A DNA stretch of 30,694 nucleotides from positions 1-30,694 of the forward strand of contig DBYJ01000024.1 of NCBI GenBank assembly GCA_002309805.1, given 5' to 3'. Numbering within the stretch: the first letter of the stretch is position 1; every line of letters starts with the position of its first letter. Under the pieces are notes generated by a model. It made no database searches, was not told the origin of the DNA, and saw nothing but the letters and a program-made list of their open reading frames with translations. Source of the stretch: Bacteroidales bacterium UBA1189. Lineage in GTDB: Bacteria; Bacteroidota; Bacteroidia; Bacteroidales; Bacteroidaceae. Shown piece by piece: positions 15,094 through 23,058 of the stretch. A program made the position numbers and the translations under genes.

Positions 15094-15139
15094 GTTAACG
15101 GCCCCTGTTCCTGGAGGCATGTTATCATTTCTCTGCGGA

Positions 15140-15300
15140 CGTGGCAGGTCTTCTGGCTCTCCACCGCGGCATGGCGTCTTCCCACTTATTAGCAGTGACT
15201 TTCGGGTGCCATGCCCGTTTACGATGTGGATTACAGCTGCAGGTACAGCTCAGGTTTTCCACCTGATTCCCTTGCGCATAGGCCTCCTTACGGGGCATTC
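15140..15300 (-). promoter_or_regulatory. Cobalamin (AdoCbl-type) riboswitch
   Basis: On the minus strand the leader contains the ordered blocks of a cobalamin riboswitch: AAGGGAATCAGGTGGAAAACC (15263-15275 region), a paired CTGTACCTGCAGCTGTAATCC-type stem, the B12 box AAAGTCACTGC (GCAGTGAC at 15192-15199 on the plus strand), GTGGGAAG, and the closing GAGCCAGAAGACCTGCC (15143-15159). Spacing and order fit the Rfam-type consensus. It lies 47 bases upstream of the btuB start. A GGAGGC near its 5' end (about 15283-15288) can pair with GCCTCC at 15113-15118 just upstream of the ribosome binding region, a possible switching helix (inference). Ligand binding should lower expression of the receptor-cbiK-btuF set. 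Confidence 0.93.
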
Positions 15301-15317
15301 TGCTACCAAATCCGCCG

Positions 15318-15349
15318 CGAAGGTAGCCATTTGTTTCCGTACCGCCAAA
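15318..15349 (-). promoter_or_regulatory. Promoter for the riboswitch-controlled btuB-cbiK-btuF set
   Basis: Minus strand: TTTG (15346-15349), 20 bases, TACCTTCG (15318-15325). This fits the Bacteroidetes consensus with one change in the -7 box and starts transcription just before the riboswitch. Confidence 0.7.
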
Positions 15350-15365
15350 CTTTTTGCTCAAATAA

Positions 15366-15397
15366 TTTGTTTTTTCATTCATAGACATGTACTTTTG
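15366..15397 (+). promoter_or_regulatory. Promoter for the GH99-like gene
   Basis: Plus strand: TTTG (15366-15369), 20 bases, TACTTTTG (15390-15397). The GH99-like ATG follows 24 bases later. It is divergent from, and about 20 bases away from, the riboswitch promoter. Confidence 0.7.
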
Positions 15398-15421
15398 TAC
15401 ACAGATTAACGACCTGTTATC

Positions 15422-16597
15422 ATGAAAAAGCAGACCCTTCTCTTGTGCTTGGCGTTACTGTCCGCCGTGATGGCCGTCGCACAGCCCCGGAAAACGTACG
15501 ACGTGGCGGCGTATCTCTATCCCGCCTATGCGGCTGACGACCCGCGCCTCCGCCCCTTCTGGCCCCTGGGCATGGGCGAGTGGGAGACCGTGATGACCAT
15601 GCAGCAGCGCAACCCCGGCCATTACTGGAACCGCCATCCGCTGTGGGGCTACGTCAACGAGGCCGACCCTTCCGTGATGGAGATGGAGATTGAGCAGGCC
15701 ACCAGCCACGGCATCAACGTCTTCATCTTCGACTGGTACTGGTTCGACGAACGTCCCTTCATGGAGACGACGCTCACCCACGGCTTCCTCCGTGCCCGCA
15801 ACCGCGACAAGATGCAGTTCTACCTCATGTGGGCCAACCACAACGTAGAGAACTACTGGGACACGCGCATCGCCCATCTGGGCGAGAGCAACATCATCTG
15901 GCGTGGGGGTGTCAGCCGCGAGGCCTTCGAGAAGATGTGCCGTCGCAACATCGAGCTGTTCTTCCGTCAGCCCAATTACTATAAGATCGACGGCAAGCCC
16001 GTGTTCATGATCTACGAGGTCTCTACCTTCATCGAGGGGCTGGGCGGGGTAGAGCAGGCCACGGATGCCCTCCGCTGGTTCCGCCAGGAGGTTAAGCGAG
16101 CCGGCTTCCCCGACCTTGAGCTGCAGTTCACCATGTGGGAACCCCAGTTTAACTACAGCGGCTTCGATGCCGCAAAGACCGATCGTCCCCGCGACCGCTT
16201 CATCCGTGAACTCGGGTTCAACAGCATGTCGCACTATCAGTTCTGCCATTTCATCAACGTCGACGACGACTACGCCACCATCCTTGCCTCTGCCTATGCC
16301 GAGTGGGAGAGGCTCGACCGCGAGTTCACCATCCCCTACTACCCCCACGTCTCCATTGGCTGGGACAACAGCCCCCGAACGGGCCGTAGTGCCGTGACGC
16401 GTGGGAATACCCCCGAGCGCTTCGAGCAGGCCCTGCGCCAGGCGAAGGCATACCTCGACGCTCGGCCTGCGCTCCATCCCCTCATCACCATCAACTCGTG
16501 GAACGAGTGGACGGAGACCAGCTACCTGCAGCCCGACGACGTCAACGGCTATGGCTACCTCGACGCCGTGCGCAACGTCTTCCTCGACGAAAAATAA
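15422..16597 (+). CDS. GH99/WbsX-like secreted glycan enzyme
   Basis: A 391-residue protein with a signal peptide (about residues 1-21, ending VMAVA). It opens with DVAAYLYPAYAADDPR, followed by HGINVFIFDWYWFDERPFME, MQFYLMWANHN and PVFMIYEVSTF, and closes with INSWNEWTETSYLQPD and GYGYLDAV. These are typical of the WbsX/glycoside hydrolase family 99-like group, often endo-acting on mannose-containing glycans or involved in polysaccharide metabolism. The acidic residues in the EVSTF and NEW motifs are plausible active-site positions. It is transcribed divergently from the B12 receptor operon and is followed by a repeat-filled gap and a lipoprotein. Substrate is unknown; no SusC/SusD genes are nearby. 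Confidence 0.85.
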   Translation: MKKQTLLLCLALLSAVMAVAQPRKTYDVAAYLYPAYAADDPRLRPFWPLGMGEWETVMTMQQRNPGHYWNRHPLWGYVNEADPSVMEMEIEQATSHGINVFIFDWYWFDERPFMETTLTHGFLRARNRDKMQFYLMWANHNVENYWDTRIAHLGESNIIWRGGVSREAFEKMCRRNIELFFRQPNYYKIDGKPVFMIYEVSTFIEGLGGVEQATDALRWFRQEVKRAGFPDLELQFTMWEPQFNYSGFDAAKTDRPRDRFIRELGFNSMSHYQFCHFINVDDDYATILASAYAEWERLDREFTIPYYPHVSIGWDNSPRTGRSAVTRGNTPERFEQALRQAKAYLDARPALHPLITINSWNEWTETSYLQPDDVNGYGYLDAVRNVFLDEK

Positions 16598-16615
16598 CCC
16601 CCACTATTATCTGTT

Positions 16616-16753
16616 CACTGATCACTGATCACTGTTGAGCTTCGCTCTTCTGCTGTCACGACTCGGCATAGTTCAAACAAGTTTGACTCTGCGCTCGCTG
16701 CTCCAGCAGTTCACTAATCACTACTCACTACTCACTACTCACTACTCACTAAT
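16616..16753. repeat. Heptamer microsatellites flanking a 46-bp hairpin repeat
   Basis: Three CACTGAT/CACTGTT units (16616-16636) precede, and six CACTAAT/CACTACT units (16712-16753) follow, the dispersed hairpin repeat at 16659-16704. CTGCTG and CAGCAG border the hairpin unit. The second array ends exactly at the ATG of the next gene (16754), replacing any ribosome binding site. The whole gap between the two genes is made of repeats. Confidence 0.85.
16659..16704. repeat. 46-bp dispersed hairpin repeat, copy B
   Basis: Same ends and length as copy A (10429-10474). The centre can pair TCAAAC (16673-16678) with GTTTGA (16681-16686), extended by AG/CT and GCA/TGC. The inner stem differs in sequence from copy A but keeps base pairing. 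Confidence 0.65.
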
Positions 16754-17656
16754 ATGTTGTCTCCCAAGCCCCTTCTCCCCCTACTGGCAATACTGCTGCT
16801 CGTAATCGCCTGCAGGACCCCTGATTACACGGGCGCCCAAGTGCAGAAGGTCGACGACCTGCGTGGCATGCCTGGGCAGAGCTATCAGGGTATGGCCATC
16901 TGGAGTGACTACCTCGTCAGCCTCCAGAACACCGGCCAAGCCACCCTCTACCGCCTTTGTGCCGACAGCCTCCAGCTGCTGCGCCAGTTCCCGCTCGCCA
17001 GTCGGGCAAAGGAAAACCACGCCAACGTCGCCTTCTTCGGCACCGAGCGCTACGCCAAGGCCGACCCCTTCCCCCTGCTCTACGTGTCGCAGTGCTCGCG
17101 CCAGCGTTACAACGGCATGAAGGACGTCTGCTTCGTGGAGCGCATCTCCCTCACCGCCCCGCCCCAGCTGGTGCAGACCATCGTGCTCGACGATGACGAA
17201 GGCCTCTTCGGCTACGCCCTCCAATGGACCATCGACCGCAAGCGCAACCTCCTCATCGGCTATGGCAACACCATCGAGAATCTGGGCGAGGGCAACCGCT
17301 GGCGCACTATGGTCTTCAGGATGCCCCGGCTCGCCGACGGCCCCATCGTGCACCTCCACCCCCGCGACGCTCTCGAGAACTATTGCATCCAGGACCTCGA
17401 CCCCCGCTTCCCCTCCAACCACATCGGTCAGGGCGCCTGCGTCGTGGGCCACCGGATGTGCATTCCCGTCGGCCTGGGCACGGCGCAGCAGCCCAGCATC
17501 CTCTACGTCTGGAACCTGCACACCCATCGCCTCGACCACATCCTCGACCTCCAGTCGCAGGTGCCCCACGAGTTCGAGGACTGCGACCCCTACCGTGGCG
17601 ACCTCCTCATCCAGACCAACGGCGCCGGCCTCCTCCGCCTCACCCCCCGCAGATAG
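16754..17656 (+). CDS. Lipoprotein of unknown function, possibly beta-propeller
   Basis: A 300-residue lipoprotein with a short hydrophobic signal and lipobox LLVIAC (Cys20). I do not recognise the family. The body alternates short strand-like segments such as QGMAIWSDYLVSLQNTG, ALQWTIDRKRNLLIGYG, GACVVGHRMCIPVGLG and ILYVWNLHTHRLDHILDL, a rhythm suggestive of a beta-propeller. Several cysteines lie in the mature part. It follows the GH99-like gene on the same strand across a repeat-only gap of 156 bases, so co-transcription is plausible. The ATG is directly preceded by a CACTAAT heptamer array with no ribosome binding site. Propeller surface lipoproteins such as BtuG take part in B12 capture in Bacteroides, but I see no direct similarity, so no such claim is made. 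Confidence 0.7.
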   Translation: MLSPKPLLPLLAILLLVIACRTPDYTGAQVQKVDDLRGMPGQSYQGMAIWSDYLVSLQNTGQATLYRLCADSLQLLRQFPLASRAKENHANVAFFGTERYAKADPFPLLYVSQCSRQRYNGMKDVCFVERISLTAPPQLVQTIVLDDDEGLFGYALQWTIDRKRNLLIGYGNTIENLGEGNRWRTMVFRMPRLADGPIVHLHPRDALENYCIQDLDPRFPSNHIGQGACVVGHRMCIPVGLGTAQQPSILYVWNLHTHRLDHILDLQSQVPHEFEDCDPYRGDLLIQTNGAGLLRLTPRR

Positions 17657-17755
17657 GGCAGGGGCTTGTCTCGTTGCCTGCGGCAACGGTCGTCTGGCTG
17701 CGACGGGCTTCTCTCCCCGCTCTCTCTTCACAGCCCATTACTTTACAACTTTTTC

Positions 17756-17839
17756 CCCTTGGGCTGACAGATTTATCCCTTGGGTTGGCGGATTTATCCC
17801 TTGGGCTGTCAGATTTATCGCAGGGGCTAAACGGTTTAT
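17756..17839. repeat. Four-unit 21-bp tandem array (CCCTTGGGCTGNCAGATTTAT)
   Basis: Units at 17756-17776, 17777-17797, 17798-17818 and a diverged fourth at 17819-17839; a partial fifth ends in GGGGGCGATAAAT by 17853. Each has a G/C-rich half and a conserved TTTAT end. It lies downstream of the 16754 lipoprotein gene. Confidence 0.85.
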
Positions 17840-18089
17840 CGGGGGCGATAAATGTAAAAAATGAGGCCACGCGCCTCCCATCTTCCCCGGAAGTGCGCTG
17901 CGCCACGCTTCTGTATGCGCTTTCATTCATTCCATTTACCTCGCTGCTGGCATCTGCCCCCTCTTCCACCTTCTGCCGACAAGTTGTAAAGTAATTTCAT
18001 TTTTCATCGAAGATGAGTGAGGCGGGGGAGTGGGGGAGGGGTTAACAAAATTTAACGAAACGGCGTGGGCGTTTTTGTTTTCTTCAAAT

Positions 18090-18097
18090 TATCTTTG
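18090..18097 (+). promoter_or_regulatory. Promoter -7 element for the 1611-residue protein
   Basis: TATCTTTG fits the Bacteroidetes -7 box and lies 42 bases before the ATG. No matching TTTG is seen at the usual 20-base distance, so only half of the promoter is supported. Confidence 0.45.
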
Positions 18098-18139
18098 CAA
18101 AAATTTCAAATTCATTTCTAACCTCTATTAAAAATCGAC

Positions 18140-21100
18140 ATGAAAAGGATTCAAGGAAGCATTCTGATGGCGCTGGCGGCAACGGTGTTTGTCGTGCTGG
18201 GTGCTCATGCCCTGGACAAAGAGGACGGGGTGTATCTGATTAACGACGGTGCGGACCTGAACGCGTTTGCCAAGATTGTGAACGGCGGCGAGAAGGATGC
18301 GTCAGCCCGCGTGATGGCCGACATCGACTACACGCCCTACAACGACCTGATCGGCGACGGCGTGGTCTATACGGGTACGTTCGACGCCCAGGGGCACAAG
18401 GTGTTCATCGACACCCATACAGACAGCAGCCTGCCGGGCGGCCTGTTCGGCAAGGGCTCGGCAGGTGCCAAGATTGAGAACCTCTGGCTGGAGGGTACGC
18501 TGACGGCCAGCGGACGACGTGCCTCGGGCCTCATCCGCGAGGGCGACGGCGTGTTCATCAACAACTGCGTGATCAAAGTGGACATCGTCAGCACCTACAC
18601 GGGTGCCCAGGGTGACCTGGCGAGCGGCGGCGTCATCGGCTGGTGCTCGGGCAACAACACGCTCCGCAACGTCATCTACGAGGGAACCATCACCAACGAG
18701 GTGTTCGACAACTGCCGCGTGGGCGGCCTCGTAGGCTGGGTGGACGACCCAGGAACGGTGGTAGAGAACTGTCTGGCCATCATGGAAATCAACCTGCCGC
18801 TGAGCGGCGACTTCAAGTGCAACTCACTCGTCCGTACCGATGACAACTGCACCACGGTGACCAACTCGTACTACGTGAACTTCTGGAACGCCGGCATCGA
18901 GGGCGCCAGCCAAGTGACGGCCGAGCAGGTCAAGAGCGGCGAGGTTTGCTACCTGCTGAACGGTGACCAGACGACGCTGCGCTTCTGGCAGACCATCGGG
19001 CAGGACGAGTTCCCCGTGCCCATGGAGAATGGCCACGAGCAGGTGTTCCTGAAGAACGGCAAGTATGTGAACAGCGACGCGGAGATGATTGGTACGGCTG
19101 CTGAGCTGAGTGCCTTCGCCAAGCGTGTGAACGGCGGCGAGAACGGTCTGTCAGCCCGTCTTACGGCCGACATCGACTACACGGACTACAACGACCTGAT
19201 CGGCGACGGCGTGGCCTACGTGGGTACGTTCGACGGACTGGGACACAAGGTGACCATCGACACCCATACGACCAGCAGCATGCCGGGCGGCCTGTTCGGC
19301 AAGGGCTCGGCAGGAGCCCGCATCCTAAACCTTTGGCTGGACGGCACGCTGACGGCCAGCGGACGACGCGCATCGGGCCTTATCCGCGAGGGCGACGGCG
19401 TGTACATCAGCAACTGCCTGGTGACGGTGGACATCGTCAGCACCTACGACGGCGGACAGGGTGACCTGGCCGCCGGCGGCATCATCGGCTGGTGCTCAGG
19501 CAACAACACGCTGAAGAACGTGGCCTACAAGGGTAAGGTGACGAACGACGTGTGTACCGACGCCTGCGTGGGCGGCCTCGTGGGATGGGTGGACGACCCA
19601 GGCACGGTGGTGGAGAACGGCCTCGCCATCATGGAGGTCTCCATCCCCGCCACGACGACGAAGAAATGCAACGCCCTGGTCCGCGGACATCTGGGCGAGT
19701 ACACCATTTCCAACTCCTACTACGTGAATCCCCTTGACGCTCAGCCCGAAGGCACCGTGCAGGTGACCGAGGAGCAGCTGGCCAGCGGCGAGGTGGCCTT
19801 CAGGCTGAACGGCAACCAGACGGCCGTAGGCTTCTGGCAGACCATCGGCGAGGATGCCTTCCCCTCGCCCGTACAGGGCGACCGCAAGACCGTGTACGGC
19901 AAGGGCGACATCCACTGCAACGGTCAGCCCTACGACGGCGGCTCGTACACCTTCTCCAACACGCCCCCCAACCAGATTGACAACCACGAGTTCGTGGACG
20001 GCATCTGCATCAACTGCGGCGCCGAGAGCGAGTCGGCCGACCTCTCGCAGGATGCCGACGGCTACTTCCTCATCGCCGACGCCAACCAGCTGGCCAAGGC
20101 CATCGCCATGGTGAACGAGGGCAATCTGGACATGAACTTCCGCCTGACGGACGACATCGACTTCACCGACGCGAAGTACGTCACCACCACCTTCAACGGC
20201 CTGAGCGGCACCTTCGACGGTCAGAACCACGCCATCACCCTCGCCACGAACAAGGCCGGCGCCTCGCTCTTCGGCGGCTTGTCAGGCACGGTCAAGAACC
20301 TTATCCTCCGCGGCGAAATCACCACCTCGGGACAGTTTGCCGGCGGCCTCTCCGGCTTGAGCGGCAGCTGTAACATCGAGAACGTCGTCGTCGAGGCCGA
20401 CATCATCAGCACCTACGACGGACACAACGGACAGCTCTACTGCGGCGGCTTCGTGGGACGTATTGCCGGCGACGGCGTGGGCACGATGGTCAACTGCGTC
20501 TTCGCAGGCAACCTCATCCAGAGCGCCGATGCCAACATGGACGCTACGGCAGGCTTCGTCGGCGACAGCCGAGGCAGCTTCACCCTGCGCAACTGTCTGA
20601 TGGCGGGTGACTTCCAGTTCGCCTCGGCCAACAACCTCAACCTCTTCGCCAACGGCGGTACGAAGACCAACTGCTTCTACCTGAAGGAAATCGAGGGCGT
20701 CAACACCGATGCCGGCACCAAGGCCGGCGACGACATCCGCACGGGCAAGATGTGCTATCAGCTCAACGGCGGTGCCTACGACAACCCCGTCTGGCGGCAG
20801 ACCATCGGCGTGGACGAGATTCCCTATCCCATCGCTACCGAGGAGCACGGCATCGTCTACTACCTCCCCATCAGCGACCGCTACATGGACGTCCACGACG
20901 AAGAGTCGATGCACGACTTCATCGAGGTCCTCTGCGAGGAGGAGAACGAGTGGGTCTACAGCGTACAAGCCAGCGCCGACATCACCTCGACCTACGAGGA
21001 GTACGTGAGTGTGGTGGCAGGCTCGACTACGCTGGAGTACTTCTATGCCGCCTATAAGCGGATGCGCGAGTACCGCGTCAACCTCGAGGAGAGCGAACGT

Positions 21101-22975
21101 GCCTATGCCGACTACGACGCCCTTGCCAAGGAGGCCCTGGCCTTCCTCAAGGAGAATGCCGTGGAGGGTGAGGATGTGGATGTGCTGAAGAGCTACCTCA
21201 CCGAAACGCTGGATCCCGACGACAGCTTCAAAAACGGCTCGTACCTCTACGTGATGGAGAATGCCGAGCTGAATACCGCCGAGATGCGTGCCGAACGTGA
21301 GTTCCTGGCCGGCCTCTACCGCGTGGTCGTCGCTACGGCTGCCAAGGTGGGTACCGACGTTACCGTCTTGCTCACCAACGCCGACCTCTCCGACGGCGGC
21401 ACCGGCTGGCAGGGCAAACTCGGCAGCTACTTCGACAAGAACAGCGGCATCATACCCGTGGCCGAAGCCTGGCGTACCGACTGCAACATGTACCAGGAAC
21501 TCACGGGCTTGGCCAACGGCGTCTATGAACTGGACTTCAACGCCTACTTCAACCCCGCAGGTCACGGCGAGGCTGGCTTCTATGCCGGACAGATCTACGC
21601 CAACGACAACCTTGTGCCGGTGATGACGATTGAAGAGGATCCCATCGCCTTCGAGAAGGCCGTCGATATGGAGAACTGCTACATGGCCAACGCCGGAACC
21701 TATCCGTACGACGTCGTGTTCCAGGACTTCTACTTCATCCCGAACAGCTACACCGGTGCTTCGTATGCCTTCCACGGCGACCGCTACAAGAACCGCATCC
21801 TGGCGCTTGTCACCGACGGCACCCTCCGCGTAGGTATCCGCAACCTCGGTACGGGCTTCGACCGCGACTGGCTGGTGTTCAGCGGCGCCAAGCTGACCTA
21901 CCGCGGTGCGCTTGCCGAATCCGAGGAGGCGTTGTGGAACGTCCTCGCCGGACAGTGCGCCCGTGCCCGCTATCTCCTGGACTACAGCACCAATGTGGGC
22001 GAGGATGAATTCTACCTCTTCCCCAACTACTCCGCCGACCTGCGTAAGCATCTCGACGAACTTTGGGTGGGCACAGCAGGGATTAACGGCAATCTCAGTG
22101 CCGAGCAGATGTACGCCTACATCGAGGACTTCTCCAAGACGTTCGCCGATATCTACGACTGCTCGAAGGCCTACATCTACATGAGGCAGCAGCTTGAGAA
22201 GTTCACCCAAACGGCTGAAAACTACCACGAGGTGGGCATCCTCGACGACGAACTTTACAATCTCGCCGCTACCTCTGCCAACGCAATAGCCTTAAACTAT
22301 CAGAACGGTTCATGCGATGCCGAGCAGGCTTGGAATAGCGACTTCGGCTTCGTCCATACTTCTGTTGGCGATCCGCTCATCACCAACGCCGCCCAGCTCA
22401 GCAGCAACGCCAGCGACTACGCCGAAGGACAGCACATCGAGTACATCATCGACAACGATGCCTCCACCTTCTGGCATACCGACTGGCACAACCAGGTTGC
22501 TGACGACCTGCACTACGTACAGGTGAAGCTGAAGGAGAACTTTGCCGGCGAGGTCACCCTCTACCTGTTGCGCCGTAAATCGGCCAACGACCATCCCACA
22601 AAGATGATGTTCTGGGGCAGCTTGGACGGCAAGGAGTTCGAGAAACTGGGCGAAGTCTCCATGTCCTTCAATGGCGAAGGCAAACCCGTGGCAGCCGGCC
22701 CCGTCGCCATCTCCGAGGAAAAGCCCGTGCGCTACCTCCGCGTGGCTGCTACCGATACCGGCAACGCCGACAATCCCGACGGCGGCACCTTCCGCAAGTT
22801 CTGGCATACCGCCGAGCTGCAGATCTTCGGCCAATGGGCTACCGGCATTAGCGCTCCTCTCCTCTTGGAGGAGTCGGGCGATATGCTGCCCATTTACAAC
22901 ACGATGGGCCAGCGCCTGAATGTACCCATAAAAGGCATCAATATTATTGGCGGCAAAAAAGTTTGGATTAAATAA
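18140..22975 (+). CDS. Large secreted GLUG-like repeat protein with C-terminal discoidin-like domain
   Basis: A 1611-residue protein with a signal peptide (about residues 1-25, ending AHA). Residues about 35-300 and 318-583 are near-identical repeats of a beta-helix-like unit: FDAQGHKV, GLFGKGSAGAKIENLWLEG, GRRASGLI, GGVIGWCSG, GGLVGWVDDPGTV. A third, diverged unit spans about 630-905. Such motifs resemble the GLUG-containing secreted proteins of Bacteroidetes. Residues about 930-1070 look helical; about 1075-1255 resemble a carbohydrate-binding-like sandwich. Residues about 1410-1565 fit an F5/8-type C (discoidin) domain (YIIDNDASTFWHTDW, FWGSLDGKEFEKLGEV, RYLRVAATD). The tail (PIYNTMGQRL, KGINIIGGKKVWIK) is the conserved ending of many Prevotella exported proteins, possibly a sorting signal. 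Probably a surface adhesin or glycan-binding protein. Confidence 0.85.
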   Translation: MKRIQGSILMALAATVFVVLGAHALDKEDGVYLINDGADLNAFAKIVNGGEKDASARVMADIDYTPYNDLIGDGVVYTGTFDAQGHKVFIDTHTDSSLPGGLFGKGSAGAKIENLWLEGTLTASGRRASGLIREGDGVFINNCVIKVDIVSTYTGAQGDLASGGVIGWCSGNNTLRNVIYEGTITNEVFDNCRVGGLVGWVDDPGTVVENCLAIMEINLPLSGDFKCNSLVRTDDNCTTVTNSYYVNFWNAGIEGASQVTAEQVKSGEVCYLLNGDQTTLRFWQTIGQDEFPVPMENGHEQVFLKNGKYVNSDAEMIGTAAELSAFAKRVNGGENGLSARLTADIDYTDYNDLIGDGVAYVGTFDGLGHKVTIDTHTTSSMPGGLFGKGSAGARILNLWLDGTLTASGRRASGLIREGDGVYISNCLVTVDIVSTYDGGQGDLAAGGIIGWCSGNNTLKNVAYKGKVTNDVCTDACVGGLVGWVDDPGTVVENGLAIMEVSIPATTTKKCNALVRGHLGEYTISNSYYVNPLDAQPEGTVQVTEEQLASGEVAFRLNGNQTAVGFWQTIGEDAFPSPVQGDRKTVYGKGDIHCNGQPYDGGSYTFSNTPPNQIDNHEFVDGICINCGAESESADLSQDADGYFLIADANQLAKAIAMVNEGNLDMNFRLTDDIDFTDAKYVTTTFNGLSGTFDGQNHAITLATNKAGASLFGGLSGTVKNLILRGEITTSGQFAGGLSGLSGSCNIENVVVEADIISTYDGHNGQLYCGGFVGRIAGDGVGTMVNCVFAGNLIQSADANMDATAGFVGDSRGSFTLRNCLMAGDFQFASANNLNLFANGGTKTNCFYLKEIEGVNTDAGTKAGDDIRTGKMCYQLNGGAYDNPVWRQTIGVDEIPYPIATEEHGIVYYLPISDRYMDVHDEESMHDFIEVLCEEENEWVYSVQASADITSTYEEYVSVVAGSTTLEYFYAAYKRMREYRVNLEESERAYADYDALAKEALAFLKENAVEGEDVDVLKSYLTETLDPDDSFKNGSYLYVMENAELNTAEMRAEREFLAGLYRVVVATAAKVGTDVTVLLTNADLSDGGTGWQGKLGSYFDKNSGIIPVAEAWRTDCNMYQELTGLANGVYELDFNAYFNPAGHGEAGFYAGQIYANDNLVPVMTIEEDPIAFEKAVDMENCYMANAGTYPYDVVFQDFYFIPNSYTGASYAFHGDRYKNRILALVTDGTLRVGIRNLGTGFDRDWLVFSGAKLTYRGALAESEEALWNVLAGQCARARYLLDYSTNVGEDEFYLFPNYSADLRKHLDELWVGTAGINGNLSAEQMYAYIEDFSKTFADIYDCSKAYIYMRQQLEKFTQTAENYHEVGILDDELYNLAATSANAIALNYQNGSCDAEQAWNSDFGFVHTSVGDPLITNAAQLSSNASDYAEGQHIEYIIDNDASTFWHTDWHNQVADDLHYVQVKLKENFAGEVTLYLLRRKSANDHPTKMMFWGSLDGKEFEKLGEVSMSFNGEGKPVAAGPVAISEEKPVRYLRVAATDTGNADNPDGGTFRKFWHTAELQIFGQWATGISAPLLLEESGDMLPIYNTMGQRLNVPIKGINIIGGKKVWIK
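18241..19890. repeat. 849-bp tandem duplication inside the large repeat protein
   Basis: The block containing ACATCGACTACAC recurs exactly 849 bases (283 codons) later: 18320 versus 19169. Long stretches are identical at the base level, for example around GGCGGCCTGTTCGGCAAGGG, so the duplication is recent or being homogenised. The third repeat of the protein is diverged. Confidence 0.8.
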
Positions 22976-22990
22976 GTAAAATACACCTTT

Positions 22991-23036
22991 CGCCCGGTTT
23001 TTTTAGCGTTTGCAGGAATCCGGGCGATTTTTTATT
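22991..23036 (+). terminator. Rho-independent terminator after the large repeat protein
   Basis: CGCCCGG (22991-22997) pairs with CCGGGCG (23020-23026) and is followed by ATTTTTTATT. The stem is perfect over seven pairs with a 22-base loop. It starts 16 bases after the stop codon. Confidence 0.75.
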
Positions 23037-23058
23037 GTATTCTACTCCAAAATGGCTT

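Larger units (their letters stand above)
17657..18139. other. Gene-free interval with a tandem array and an A/T-rich promoter region
   Basis: This 483-base gap holds no convincing gene. It contains the 21-bp array (17756-17839), a G-rich stretch near 18018-18042 and the promoter-like region for the 1611-residue protein. Open frames crossing it lack start signals and owe their length to the 21-bp unit being a multiple of three. Confidence 0.7.

Noticed and set aside
17224..17994. Plus-strand open frame overlapping the 16754 lipoprotein and the 21-bp array
   Set aside because: Its sequence is Pro/Arg/His-rich shadow of the lipoprotein gene, and the later part is open only because the repeat unit is a multiple of three.
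20282..22228. Long minus-strand open frame (648 codons) opposite the large repeat protein
   Set aside because: Val/Glu/Gly-rich with no recognisable domain; the plus strand has a coherent signal peptide, repeats, discoidin-like domain and tail.
18140..22975. Large repeat protein as an assembly artefact
   Set aside because: The two near-identical modules differ at many scattered bases, mostly as expected of diverging copies, so a simple duplicated-read error is unlikely.
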